64,000 nt of DNA from an uncultured Winogradskyella sp. (lineage in GTDB: Bacteria > Bacteroidota > Bacteroidia > Flavobacteriales > Flavobacteriaceae). Location of the stretch: NCBI GenBank assembly GCA_913055905.1, contig CAJXLB010000001.1, forward strand, positions 806,001 to 870,000, read 5' to 3'. The position numbers and the translations under genes were made by a program. Below are positions 35,740 to 44,110 of this stretch, piece after piece (position 1 is the first letter of the stretch; the number at the start of each line of letters is the position of its first letter). The notes under the pieces were generated by a model, which was not told the DNA's origin, made no database searches, and saw only the letters and a program-made list of their open reading frames with translations.

Positions 35740-36551
35740 TAAAAAGTTTTAATTAATTCTTTGAAAAGGGCGATCATTTCTGGTTCTGCTTTGGCAGCCA
35801 TGGCAATGATGTCATCTATATTAACGGGTTCTAGATGGTCAGGGTCGCACTCATCGGTGAGTACTGAAACAGCTGCTGCTTTCAACCCTAAGTGATTGGC
35901 CACAATGATTTCTGGAACCGTACTCATGCCCACGGCATCTGCTCCAATGATTTTTAACATTCTATATTCGGCTCGTGTTTCTAATTGAGGTCCAACAACA
36001 CTGGCGTAGACGCCTTTATGTATTTTGATGTTGTGGGCCTTGGCAATAGCCTCAAATTTAGAATTCAACTCGGCATCATAGGGTGCGCTCATATCTGTAA
36101 AGCGTGTTCCTAAATCAGAAACACCTTTAAATGCCAGAGGGGAACTTCCTTGAAGGTTGATATGGTCATCAATGAGCATAAGTTCACCTTTATTGAAATT
36201 GAGATTGATAGCGCCAGCAGCGTTTGAAACTAGCAGGGTCTTAATCCCTAATTTTTCCATGATTCTAACCGGAAAAGTTACGTCTTGTAAAGTGTAGCCT
36301 TCATAAACATGGAATCGGCCTTGCATAACGATTACCTTTTTGCCTTCCAAGGTGCCATAAATCAATTTTCCTTTATGAAACTCAACCGTAGCCGTAGGGA
36401 AATGTGGTATATGATTGTAGCTCGCTTGTACTTCTATATCTATGTCATTGATGAGCTGCCCTAAACCTGTTCCTAGAATGATTCCTATTTCTGGTTTTTT
36501 AAAGCCCCTTTGTATTAAATATTCGGTGCTTTCTAAGATTTGTTTAATCAT
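35739..36551 (-). CDS. Purine nucleoside phosphorylase in the arsenosugar operon
   Basis: A 270-residue trimeric-type (class I) purine nucleoside phosphorylase. IGIILGTGLGQL (~23-34), HFPTATVEFHKGKL, MQGRFHVYEGYTLQDVTFPVR, VSNAAGAINLNF, VVGPQLETRAEYRMLK and VGMSTVPEIIVANH are family signatures. The enzyme splits nucleosides with phosphate. In this operon a plausible substrate is the adenosyl-arsenical made by ArsS, from which removal of adenine would expose the ribose C1 for glycosylation; general purine salvage is the alternative. It overlaps both neighbours. Confidence 0.9.
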   Translation of the reverse strand: MIKQILESTEYLIQRGFKKPEIGIILGTGLGQLINDIDIEVQASYNHIPHFPTATVEFHKGKLIYGTLEGKKVIVMQGRFHVYEGYTLQDVTFPVRIMEKLGIKTLLVSNAAGAINLNFNKGELMLIDDHINLQGSSPLAFKGVSDLGTRFTDMSAPYDAELNSKFEAIAKAHNIKIHKGVYASVVGPQLETRAEYRMLKIIGADAVGMSTVPEIIVANHLGLKAAAVSVLTDECDPDHLEPVNIDDIIAMAAKAEPEMIALFKELIKTF

Positions 36552-37176
36552 TTAAATGCTGAATTTTTTCTTGTAACTGAAGGTTAGATTTATAAAAATT
36601 TGACGTGATTAAATCCTCAAATGTGTCAATATCATTTAGAGTTTCTAAAGTACTAATCTTAAGATTTAATTTAGCCAAATCTTGCAAGGTAATTTTGAAT
36701 AGTTGAGGTTGGCTCCAAGGTTTATTCTCAAAAATTTCGGGTACTAAGGTTTTTAGACCAACTAGGTAATAACCACCATCTTTGGCTGGTCCAAACACAA
36801 TATCGCTGGTATTGAGTTGGGCAAAGGCTTGCTTCAGGTGACTTTCGTTCAGGTCTGGTAGATCAGAACCAATAAGTACAATTTTATCATAACCCATACT
36901 AAAGCCATCCTTAAAAGCATTGAACATGCGTTCACCTAAATCAAGGCCATTTTGCACATATTTTTTGTTCTTTGGCCATAATTCAGAACTAATTTTACTT
37001 GAAAAATAAATGTGTGTGTCAATGTTTGGTAGGTTTTCGGTGATGCGCTCCGTTAAGCGCACAAGTTCTTTATAAACACCAAGTGCTTCAGCATGGCCAA
37101 TTTGTGCAGCAAGACGTGTTTTAACCTTACCAAGTTCTAAATTTTTCACAAAAACAATGACCAGGTCTTTACTCAT
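36544..37176 (-). CDS. TIGR04282-type arsenosugar biosynthesis glycosyltransferase (DUF2064)
   Basis: A 210-residue nucleotidyl/glycosyltransferase-like protein. VIVFVKNLELGKVKTRLAAQIG (~5-26), VLIGSDLPDLNESHL, FGPAKDGGYYLVGL and NDIDTFEDL are diagnostic of TIGR04282/DUF2064, a CofC/MobA-like fold. It may activate or transfer the sugar unit of arsenosugars. It overlaps the rhodanese and PNP genes by 8 nt on each side, so expression is tightly coupled. Confidence 0.9.
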   Translation of the reverse strand: MSKDLVIVFVKNLELGKVKTRLAAQIGHAEALGVYKELVRLTERITENLPNIDTHIYFSSKISSELWPKNKKYVQNGLDLGERMFNAFKDGFSMGYDKIVLIGSDLPDLNESHLKQAFAQLNTSDIVFGPAKDGGYYLVGLKTLVPEIFENKPWSQPQLFKITLQDLAKLNLKISTLETLNDIDTFEDLITSNFYKSNLQLQEKIQHLND

Positions 37177-37666
37177 AAACTTTTATGCCTTGTTTGAGCC
37201 ATTTGCCCCATTTCTTGGAGTAAGCATGTATGCTATCGGTAGCTTTGTTATTAGTATTATAGATAGGTAGGGAGGCGTTTTTCCAGTTAAAGATGCCTCC
37301 AAATAAATTATAAACATCAGTATAGCCTGCTGCTTTAAGCTCCTCTGCAATATCTTCTGAGCGTACACCTATGGAACAGTACACGACAATGGTTTTAGAT
37401 GTATTTCCCAGCTTTTTGGTTACGGCCTCTATATCAAAATCTTCATAACCGACATAAACAGCATCGTTAAGATGGCTTACATTGTACTCAGCACGCTCTC
37501 TGGCATCTAGAATTATAACCTTATCTGTCGATTCCAAAAGTTGATCAGCGGTAATGTATGGGATGCTTTCAGAATTATATTTTTTTAAAACTTCGGACAG
37601 ACTGCCTTGTGCAAATCCTGAAAAGGCTGCCAAAAAATAAGCTGTAAAAATTAAGACTTTAAACAT
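37169..37666 (-). CDS. Exported rhodanese-like protein
   Basis: A 165-residue protein from ATG 37666; the frame is open upstream into arsS but the signal peptide MFKVLIFTAYFLAAFSGFAQ begins here. A single rhodanese domain follows: VIILDARERAEYNVSHLNDA and the active-site loop VVYCSIGVRSEDIAEEL, with the catalytic Cys in a CxxGxR context. It may transfer sulfur or act as a thiol reductase in the periplasm. It starts 5 nt after the arsS stop and overlaps the TIGR04282 gene. A role in thio-arsenical chemistry is conceivable but unproven. Confidence 0.88.
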   Translation of the reverse strand: MFKVLIFTAYFLAAFSGFAQGSLSEVLKKYNSESIPYITADQLLESTDKVIILDARERAEYNVSHLNDAVYVGYEDFDIEAVTKKLGNTSKTIVVYCSIGVRSEDIAEELKAAGYTDVYNLFGGIFNWKNASLPIYNTNNKATDSIHAYSKKWGKWLKQGIKVYE

Positions 37667-37671
37667 TTCTA

Positions 37672-38727
37672 CTAAGTTACAGAACCTTGGCAGCTGCTGC
37701 CTGCACCAGCAGTACAACCATAGCAGTGCTGAGAGATAACTATGGGCCTTCCTTCAAGCAAATCTTCATTGTAGTCGGAGATGTGCTTTACCTTGCTATT
37801 TACAGGGAGCTCCAGCATTTGATTAAAGTCACAATCATATAAATAACCATCCCAACTTACGGAAATGGTATTGGTGCACATCACGTTGGCAACGGCCGAA
37901 GGATTAAAGGCTTCAACAAGAGAATACATATAGTCTTCGTAATTTTCTGAAGCGATTAAATAATCTAAAAACCGACTTATAGGAAGGTTGGTTATCGCAA
38001 ACAAGTTATGGAAATGAATTCCGAAATCTTCCAACAAGGCTTTTTTAAAGTCTTTTTCAAGTGACGCTTGGTCGCCTGGAAGAAATGCACCAGAAGGGTT
38101 GTAAACCAAATCCAGTTTTAAGGAACTATCTGGCATGCCATAACCTACGGCATTCAAATCTTTTAAGGCTTGAATGGATTTATCAAAAACACCATCGCCA
38201 CGCTGTTTATCTGTTTTTCCTCTTGTCCAGTGCGGCATGGAACTAACGACGTGTACATTATATTTTTTGAAAAACTCTGGTAAGTCATGGAATTTTTTGT
38301 TCGCCCTTATAATGGTAAGGTTGGATCGTACAATAAAATCCTTTACGCCCACTTTTGAGGCTTCTTCAACAAACCATCTAAAGTTAGGGTTCATCTCCGG
38401 AGCACCACCAGTAAGGTCTAGCGTGTGTGCGCCAGTTGTTCTTATCACTTCCAAGCATTGTTGCATGGTTTCCTTGGTCATGATTTCCTTGCGGTCAGGA
38501 CCAGCATCAACATGGCAGTGCGAACAGACTTGGTTGCACATGTACCCTACATTAATTTGTAAAATCTCTATTTTTTTGGCTTTCAGTGGAAATTGATTGC
38601 TTTCAGCAATTTTATCTGCAAATTTTGGTAAGTCTCCACTTTGAAAGATACCATTGGAGAGTATTTCTAGTTGTCTTTTTTTATTGGCGAGCTCACTCTC
38701 TCGCCTTAATAAGGATTTAGTTGCCAT
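37672..38727 (-). CDS. arsS: Radical SAM arsenosugar biosynthesis protein ArsS
   Basis: A 351-residue radical-SAM enzyme from ATG 38727; an in-frame ATG 13 codons upstream (38766) is possible. The [4Fe-4S]/SAM motif is CNQVCSHC (C64, C68, C71), followed by HVDAGPDR and LDLTGGAPEMNPNFRWF. The C-terminal SPASM-like region ends CYGCTAGAGSSCQGSVT, a hallmark of ArsS. ArsS-type enzymes transfer a 5'-deoxyadenosyl group to dimethylarsinous acid, giving the precursor of arsenosugars. It is the defining gene of the operon; the AhpD-like gene lies 70 nt upstream. Confidence 0.95.
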   Translation of the reverse strand: MATKSLLRRESELANKKRQLEILSNGIFQSGDLPKFADKIAESNQFPLKAKKIEILQINVGYMCNQVCSHCHVDAGPDRKEIMTKETMQQCLEVIRTTGAHTLDLTGGAPEMNPNFRWFVEEASKVGVKDFIVRSNLTIIRANKKFHDLPEFFKKYNVHVVSSMPHWTRGKTDKQRGDGVFDKSIQALKDLNAVGYGMPDSSLKLDLVYNPSGAFLPGDQASLEKDFKKALLEDFGIHFHNLFAITNLPISRFLDYLIASENYEDYMYSLVEAFNPSAVANVMCTNTISVSWDGYLYDCDFNQMLELPVNSKVKHISDYNEDLLEGRPIVISQHCYGCTAGAGSSCQGSVT

Positions 38728-38797
38728 GTATTCTTTTTCTTTTTCCGGATTCTTGTTTAGGGGCAATCAATTGTGCAATTTTGTTTATTGGTTTGAT

Positions 38798-39133
38798 TTA
38801 CATTTCTAGCTTATTAACCTTGTTCATCATTTGCACGCCATGAACCAAAGATGCGCCACCTCTAATAGCACCAGCTACATGGAGCGCTTCCATCATTTCT
38901 TCTTTTGTAATACCTCGCTGCAGGCCGTCTCCAGTGTAGGCATCGATACAGTATGGACACTGGATGGTATGAGCCACAGCCAAGGCTATTAGTGACTTTT
39001 CGCGTGCTGTAAGGTGGCCTTCTTCAAATACCTTAGCATAATAATCAAAAAATTTGGCGCCGAGTTCTTCGTTCCAATCTGATATTTTTCCGAATTTTTT
39101 TAAGTCTGCTGGGTCGTAATAGGTTTTAGACAT
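38798..39133 (-). CDS. Arsenosugar-associated peroxidase-like protein (AhpD/CMD family)
   Basis: A 111-residue carboxymuconolactone-decarboxylase-like protein with the AhpD CxxC pair C59/C62 in TIQCPYCIDAYTGDG and a downstream His in EALHVAGAIRGGASLVHGV. Small AhpD-like proteins of this form regularly accompany arsS. They could reduce oxidised arsenicals or peroxides; activity is unproven. It is the first gene of the arsenosugar operon, with a 161-nt upstream gap that should hold the promoter; I saw no strong TAnnTTTG match there. Confidence 0.9.
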   Translation of the reverse strand: MSKTYYDPADLKKFGKISDWNEELGAKFFDYYAKVFEEGHLTAREKSLIALAVAHTIQCPYCIDAYTGDGLQRGITKEEMMEALHVAGAIRGGASLVHGVQMMNKVNKLEM

Positions 39134-39294
39134 GCGTTAAAAATTAAATTATGTGTACGAATTTTCAATATACCTTTTTTTGTCGAACAGATTTAAGAAT
39201 GTTTACAGAAAATTTTCTTAAAAATTAGCCTCAATCGTGATTTATGGTATTAGAATTTGAAAACAACTCCCAAAGACTTAATATGACATAATTT

Positions 39295-39771
39295 CTAGTA
39301 TTGGATTTTATCCTCCTTAAGATCCCAATATTTAAACGTCTTTAAAGTCGCCTCTCTTTGAATCTGTTCAAAGGGAATGCGACGCTTTGAAAATGGTAAG
39401 GGGAGTTCGTCATAGATAAAAGCATCATCAAAACCTGCTTTTGCAGCGTCTGCCTTATTTGAACCAAAAAATACTTTGGCAGGTCTAGCCCAATAAATGG
39501 CCCCTAGACACATAGGGCAAGGTTCGCAAGTGGTATAAATTTCGCAATTTTCTAATTGAAATGAATTGAGATTTTTACAGGCATTTCTAATGGCAACAAC
39601 CTCTGCATGTGCGGTTGGGTCATTGCTAGAGGTGACTTCGTTGTGCCCTTTTCCTATGATTTCACCATCTTTCACGATAACACAGCCAAATGGGCCACCG
39701 TCGTTATTATCCATACCCTTAATGGCTTCATCGATGGCAGCTTGCATAAACTTTTCCTTTTCTTTTGACAT
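39295..39771 (-). CDS. Nucleoside deaminase (guanine deaminase-like)
   Basis: A 158-residue zinc deaminase. The zinc motif is TAHAEVVAIR (HAE) plus TTCEPCPMCLGAIYWA (PCxxC). The C-terminal half with FFGSNKADAAKAGFDDAFIYDEL matches the domain-swapped guanine deaminase (B. subtilis GuaD) branch better than TadA. It converts guanine to xanthine in that family. It sits upstream of the arsenosugar operon, separated by 161 nt, and may be independent. Confidence 0.88.
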   Translation of the reverse strand: MSKEKEKFMQAAIDEAIKGMDNNDGGPFGCVIVKDGEIIGKGHNEVTSSNDPTAHAEVVAIRNACKNLNSFQLENCEIYTTCEPCPMCLGAIYWARPAKVFFGSNKADAAKAGFDDAFIYDELPLPFSKRRIPFEQIQREATLKTFKYWDLKEDKIQY

Positions 39772-39924
39772 TCTGCTTTGTATTAATAATGTCTAAAATA
39801 TTTAAAATTTCTTTGTTTAAACACTTGAGCCTCATCTTAATCTTTAGCTCATCAACTTTAAACCTTGATTATGGAATTTTATGTATGCTTAACTCTTTGG
39901 AATAGTATTAAGGTTTATCCTATA

Positions 39925-41019
39925 TTATTTATAGATTTTATCTATAAATTTAGAATTTAACAATCTGGCAACGGCCATATAATTAGGGATAAATCTGATT
40001 TTGTCGCCCACCTTAAATTTGGTTTCACCAGATTCGGTTTTATTATCTCCCAAATCAATAACAAGCATGTCTGAAGTAACTCCTACAAAGGACATGTCGT
40101 CTTCAGCTTCAATATCTTTCTTATCAACATCCAACAAGCCAAAATCCAAAATAGCTTTATAAGACGTTTTGGTTTTGTGTTCTGGTTTAAAAACCGTCGT
40201 TTCTCCGATATTGGCATCTCCAATAATGCCGTCCGGTACCATGTTCTTTTCTTCCAGTTCGATAATATTGGCATAAAATTCAAAGGTATCTGTATGAAGA
40301 TTTTTAAAGCGTTTGCCATCCAATGGACTAATTCCAAAAAAGGCTGCTTCTCCAATGCGGTAGTGATTGACTTCTTTAGGAACCAATCCTTTATCCAAAA
40401 GCGGTAGTGTTATAGAAGTTCCTCCTGTAACAAATTTAAGGTCCTTATTAAATTTGGCAGATATGAGTTCCTTATATAGCGTGAGTTGCAGTAACTTATC
40501 GTAAGTTGGTTCCACTCCATACATACAGCCTAGATTTGAGCCAATACCTATGACCTCAATATGGGAAAGGTCAAAAACATTCTGATAAAAATCAATGATG
40601 TCCTCTCTGTTAACTCCTTCTCGTAATTCGCCAAGCTCAATCATAATTATGACCTTGTGGACAATACCTTTCTTTTTAGCAGATGCGTTTAGCGCTTCAA
40701 TAGTAGACAAGGAAGTGTTTAATGAAATGTCTGCATACTCAACAACATCATCTGCGTAGATTTTTGCAGGAGGTTTAATGTAGATGGTTCTTATGTCTGG
40801 ATTGACCTCTCTTAAATTCCTTAAACTTGTTAGCCTGGAGTCACCAACGGAATTTATTTTTTCAATAACACCTTCGGTGAGAATGGTTTTAAGGAAGGTC
40901 TTGTCTCCTGAAAACACTTTGGTAATGAGACTCCACTCGATATCATGAGACTCAAAGTAATTACTGAGGTATTTTATGTTTTCCTTTATTTTATCGGAAT
41001 GAATAATTAGCTCTGCCAT
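39925..41019 (-). CDS. Alanine/ornithine racemase-family PLP enzyme
   Basis: A 364-residue alanine-racemase-fold protein. The PLP lysine is K34 in WSLITKVFSGD, followed by barrel motifs MIELGELREGVN, IGIGSNLGCMYG and FVTGGTSITLPLLDKG, and HYRIGEAAFFG. The sequence resembles the alanine/ornithine racemase family (YhfX-like) rather than biosynthetic Alr, so the substrate is uncertain. It overlaps the SSS symporter by 13 nt, which suggests uptake and racemisation of one amino acid or related solute. Confidence 0.85.
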   Translation of the reverse strand: MAELIIHSDKIKENIKYLSNYFESHDIEWSLITKVFSGDKTFLKTILTEGVIEKINSVGDSRLTSLRNLREVNPDIRTIYIKPPAKIYADDVVEYADISLNTSLSTIEALNASAKKKGIVHKVIIMIELGELREGVNREDIIDFYQNVFDLSHIEVIGIGSNLGCMYGVEPTYDKLLQLTLYKELISAKFNKDLKFVTGGTSITLPLLDKGLVPKEVNHYRIGEAAFFGISPLDGKRFKNLHTDTFEFYANIIELEEKNMVPDGIIGDANIGETTVFKPEHKTKTSYKAILDFGLLDVDKKDIEAEDDMSFVGVTSDMLVIDLGDNKTESGETKFKVGDKIRFIPNYMAVARLLNSKFIDKIYK

Positions 41020-42443
41020 TTTAACGATTTTATATCAATATATTGAATCACTGCAAATACAAGTAAGGCTGCGGTTATGCCAAAAAAGTTAGCATCTAAT
41101 CCTCCAGGTAATTTAAGGTTTAGAATAATTAGAGCCAAGGTGGTGCTGCCACCCATGAGCATGGCGTAGAATGCAGCTTTGGATGATGGTTTTTTTAAAA
41201 CTAAACTGGCTATAACTGGAACCAAAAGACCTGAGACCATAAAGGCATAAGAATAGAGCATTAGCTCCAATACGTTTTGCATCGCTGTGGCGAGAAGTAT
41301 AGCCAAACTTCCCAGAAGGAGTGTGAGGAATTGCGTATGCTTTATCGAAATATGCTTTTTAAAATAACCTAAGATATCTGTATTTAAATTACCAGATGCA
41401 GCCATTAAACAACTATCTGCTGTAGACATAATTGCTGAAAAGTAGGCAGACATCATCAAGCCCATTAAACCTATGGGTAAAACGGTTCTTAAGAGAAGCG
41501 GTAGTCCTAATTCGGAGTCCAAGGCTGTATTGGCACCGTAACCGATAGATGCAAACATGTCTTGTTCAAAAGCGACTCTAGAAAACAAACCTAAAGCCAC
41601 GCCCATAAATGCCATGATTGGATACTCAAATAAACCTGCAATGCTCCACGCCTTTTTTGCTGTTTTTTCATCTTTGCAGGCATAAATACGCTGATAAAGT
41701 GTCATGCCTACAAACCAAATGGGCACAATGGTAATAAACCAATTAAAAAAATCTATAAAACTTAGGTTGGATAAGGTTAGAAACTCATCTGGTAAGGTTT
41801 GCCTAATGGCACTCCAACCACCAATTTCAATAAACCCTAACGGAATGCCAATTCCAATAAGCCCAACCATTAAGATAATCCACTGTATGGTGTCGGTGTA
41901 AATTACGGCTTTAATACCTCCTATAACGGTATAAACTACCGCAATAATGCCCATGAATAAAACAGCTGTAGTTATGGAAATGGATGGAAACGTTGCAGCA
42001 GCAAGCTTTGCCCCAGCCAAAATTTGAGAACTGGTAAAACCAATATAGCCAATAAGCGAAATGATACCCGCCATAAATGCTACCTTGGCATTATAGTGAA
42101 ACGCCAAGGATTCTGGGAACGTTAAAAAGCCGTGTTTTTTAGCAATTGGATACACTTTCGGAATCAGTAGTACGGCACTAAGCCATGCACCGACCAAACC
42201 CGTAAAAAGCATCCAGCTGCCAGAAAGGCCCATTACAAAACCCAATCCGCCAAGACCTATAGAAAAGCCACCACCTACATCTGTGGCCACGACAGATAAA
42301 CCAATATGTCCAGCAGACATATTTCTGCCGCCGACATAATAATCATCTTTGGACTTATTTTTTCTCAGAAAATAAAACCCAATCCCTAGCATAAAGATGA
42401 GATAGGCCACAAAGATTGTTAAGTCTATAATGTGAATGTCCAT
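41007..42443 (-). CDS. Sodium:solute symporter (SSS family)
   Basis: A 478-residue transporter with about 13 membrane segments of the LeuT-fold SSS family. MLGIGFYFLRKNKSKDDYYVGGRNM (~18-42), VATDVGGGFSIGLGGLGF and the SSS signature region with MSAYFSAIMSTADSCLMAASGNL (~330-352) are visible. The driving ion is probably Na+; the substrate is unknown, but coupling to a racemase-like enzyme suggests an amino acid or similar compound. It starts 3 nt after rpsU. Confidence 0.9.
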   Translation of the reverse strand: MDIHIIDLTIFVAYLIFMLGIGFYFLRKNKSKDDYYVGGRNMSAGHIGLSVVATDVGGGFSIGLGGLGFVMGLSGSWMLFTGLVGAWLSAVLLIPKVYPIAKKHGFLTFPESLAFHYNAKVAFMAGIISLIGYIGFTSSQILAGAKLAAATFPSISITTAVLFMGIIAVVYTVIGGIKAVIYTDTIQWIILMVGLIGIGIPLGFIEIGGWSAIRQTLPDEFLTLSNLSFIDFFNWFITIVPIWFVGMTLYQRIYACKDEKTAKKAWSIAGLFEYPIMAFMGVALGLFSRVAFEQDMFASIGYGANTALDSELGLPLLLRTVLPIGLMGLMMSAYFSAIMSTADSCLMAASGNLNTDILGYFKKHISIKHTQFLTLLLGSLAILLATAMQNVLELMLYSYAFMVSGLLVPVIASLVLKKPSSKAAFYAMLMGGSTTLALIILNLKLPGGLDANFFGITAALLVFAVIQYIDIKSLKWQS

Positions 42444-42446
42444 TAT

Positions 42447-42641
42447 CTACTTTTCCTGTTCCAATAGATATTGCTGTTTGTATCGTGCTTTTTGAAGTTG
42501 TTCACGTCGGCGTGTAGACGGTTTTTTATACGCCTGTCGTTCTCTGATTTTTTCTTTTACCTTGGTGTCTCTATGCTTTCTGCGGTAACGCTTAATCGCT
42601 CGTTCAATTCTTTCACCTTCTTTTACTTCTATTTTTAACAT
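42447..42641 (-). CDS. rpsU: 30S ribosomal protein bS21
   Basis: A 64-residue, very basic protein with the bS21 signature EGERIERAIKRYRRKHRDT and KPSTRRREQLQKARYKQQ. In Bacteroidota bS21 helps occlude the anti-Shine-Dalgarno tail of 16S rRNA. The 20 nt before the ATG show no AGGAGG-like sequence. The gene lies 20 nt after rpoD and 3 nt before the symporter gene, recalling the rpsU-rpoD linkage of the macromolecular synthesis operon, without dnaG. Confidence 0.95.
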   Translation of the reverse strand: MLKIEVKEGERIERAIKRYRRKHRDTKVKEKIRERQAYKKPSTRRREQLQKARYKQQYLLEQEK

Positions 42642-42661
42642 ATGGTCTTCATTTTATGGAT

Positions 42662-43525
42662 TTAGCCTAAATAAGGCTTTAAAATTTTTGATTTTGATTG
42701 ATGTCTCAATCGTCTTATGGCTTTTTCCTTGATTTGGCGTACGCGCTCTCGAGTTAAATCAAAGGTTTCACCTATTTCCACCAAGCTCATGGCCGGTTGG
42801 TCATCTATCCCATAGAAAAGCCTTATGACGTCTGCTTCCCTCGTTGATAATGTTTCGAGAACCCTGTTGATTTCTACGCGTAGGGATTCCTGAAATTGCT
42901 GTTTTTCTGCATTAGACATTTCATTGCTGCGATAAACATCGTAAAGAGTGGATGATTCGCCTTCTTTTAAAGGTGCATCCGTGGAGACATGTCTGCCAGA
43001 ATTCTTCAAGGAATTCTTAACATCTTTAACGGTCATATCCAAGGCTTTGGCAATTTCCTCGGGCGATGGTGCTCGCTCATTATCTTGTTCTAATCGAGAT
43101 ATGGCTTTATTGATTTTACTTATACTGCTTACTTTGTTCACCGGAAGTCTAATAACCCTCGATTGTTCGGCTAGAGCTTTTAAAATAGATTGGCGAATCC
43201 ACCAAACCGCATAGGAGATAAATTTAAACCCTCGTGTTTCGTCAAAGCGCTTTGCCGCTTTAACAAGACCAATATTTCCTTCGTTAATAAGGTCAGGTAG
43301 TTTTAAACCCTGGTTTTGGTATTGTTTTGCAACGGATACTACAAAGCGCAAGTTGGCATTAACAAGCCTTTCTAGTGCGCGCTGGTCACCAGCTCTAATT
43401 TTTTGAGCGAGCTCAACCTCCTCGTTGGCCGTTATTAACTCTATTTTACCGATGTCTTGTAGGTACTTATCTAATGATTTTTCCTCTCTATTGGTAACTT
43501 GTTTTATGATTTTAAGTTGCCTCAT
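42662..43525 (-). CDS. rpoD: Primary RNA polymerase sigma factor RpoD/SigA
   Basis: A 287-residue sigma-70 of the short Bacteroidota type, lacking region 1.1 and the non-conserved region. Region 1.2: [22 protein letters not shown]; region 2: [30 protein letters not shown] and [17 protein letters not shown]; region 3: [10 protein letters not shown] and SPEEIAKAL; region 4: [18 protein letters not shown] and [18 protein letters not shown]. It recognises the unusual TTTG/TAnnTTTG promoters found through this window. It follows the GNAT gene by 1 nt. Confidence 0.97.
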   Translation of the reverse strand: MRQLKIIKQVTNREEKSLDKYLQDIGKIELITANEEVELAQKIRAGDQRALERLVNANLRFVVSVAKQYQNQGLKLPDLINEGNIGLVKAAKRFDETRGFKFISYAVWWIRQSILKALAEQSRVIRLPVNKVSSISKINKAISRLEQDNERAPSPEEIAKALDMTVKDVKNSLKNSGRHVSTDAPLKEGESSTLYDVYRSNEMSNAEKQQFQESLRVEINRVLETLSTREADVIRLFYGIDDQPAMSLVEIGETFDLTRERVRQIKEKAIRRLRHQSKSKILKPYLG

Positions 43526-43526
43526 A

Positions 43527-43964
43527 CTATCGTTTTAATCGCATTTCTAAGTAGGGATTGGTAAATCCCAACTTTTCATATAAAAATTTGGCCGGATTAT
43601 CTTTTTCTACGTGTAGGGCAATATCTCCTTTGCAGTTATCAATGGCATATTGCATTAATTTTTTTCCTAATCCTTGGCCTCTGTAATCCTTATGGGTGGC
43701 TATGTAGACGAGAATATTTTCCGGGATGTACTCATCCATTCCTGTTTTATTGATAACCACGGCACCAACAATCTTATGGTTATCTTCCATTAAGAAAATA
43801 TAGCCTCCCAACCCAGTGCGTTCTTTGGCAGCATAGGCTATGGCTTTCATTATGGCGCTTTTGTCATCACCATATTTGCCTAAATGCTCATGGAGAAAAT
43901 TGGTCACTTTTTCCATTTGCAATGGCGTTATTCTATTAAAGGCGTCATAAGTAGTTAAAGTCAT
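43527..43964 (-). CDS. GNAT-family N-acetyltransferase
   Basis: A 145-residue GNAT protein. The acetyl-CoA pyrophosphate loop is [19 protein letters not shown] (~92-110), preceded by [11 protein letters not shown] and followed by [17 protein letters not shown]. Substrate unknown. It immediately precedes rpoD (1 nt), so it is co-transcribed with the sigma factor. A 44-residue ORF lies 11 nt upstream. Confidence 0.9.
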   Translation of the reverse strand: MTLTTYDAFNRITPLQMEKVTNFLHEHLGKYGDDKSAIMKAIAYAAKERTGLGGYIFLMEDNHKIVGAVVINKTGMDEYIPENILVYIATHKDYRGQGLGKKLMQYAIDNCKGDIALHVEKDNPAKFLYEKLGFTNPYLEMRLKR

Positions 43965-43975
43965 GTCTAGAAGTA

Positions 43976-44110
43976 TTAAATGAACAAGTTGCAGTCGTCA
44001 TTGTTTTTCACTTTACCATGGTAGGTTTCCCGATATTCGTGAAGTGTTTTTATAGGAATACCAAGAAGGTATCGTTTTATGTAAGTCACATAGGTGATGA
44101 GCACACCCAT
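43976..44110 (-). CDS. Small 44-residue protein upstream of the sigma-factor operon
   Basis: From ATG 44110 the ORF encodes a compact basic peptide containing IKRYLLGIPIKTLHEYRETYHGKVKN, which reads like a real, conserved small protein. The same frame stays open to 44272, but the upstream part looks like untranslated sequence. It ends 11 nt before the GNAT ATG. I do not know its function. Confidence 0.5.
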   Translation of the reverse strand: MGVLITYVTYIKRYLLGIPIKTLHEYRETYHGKVKNNDDCNLFI

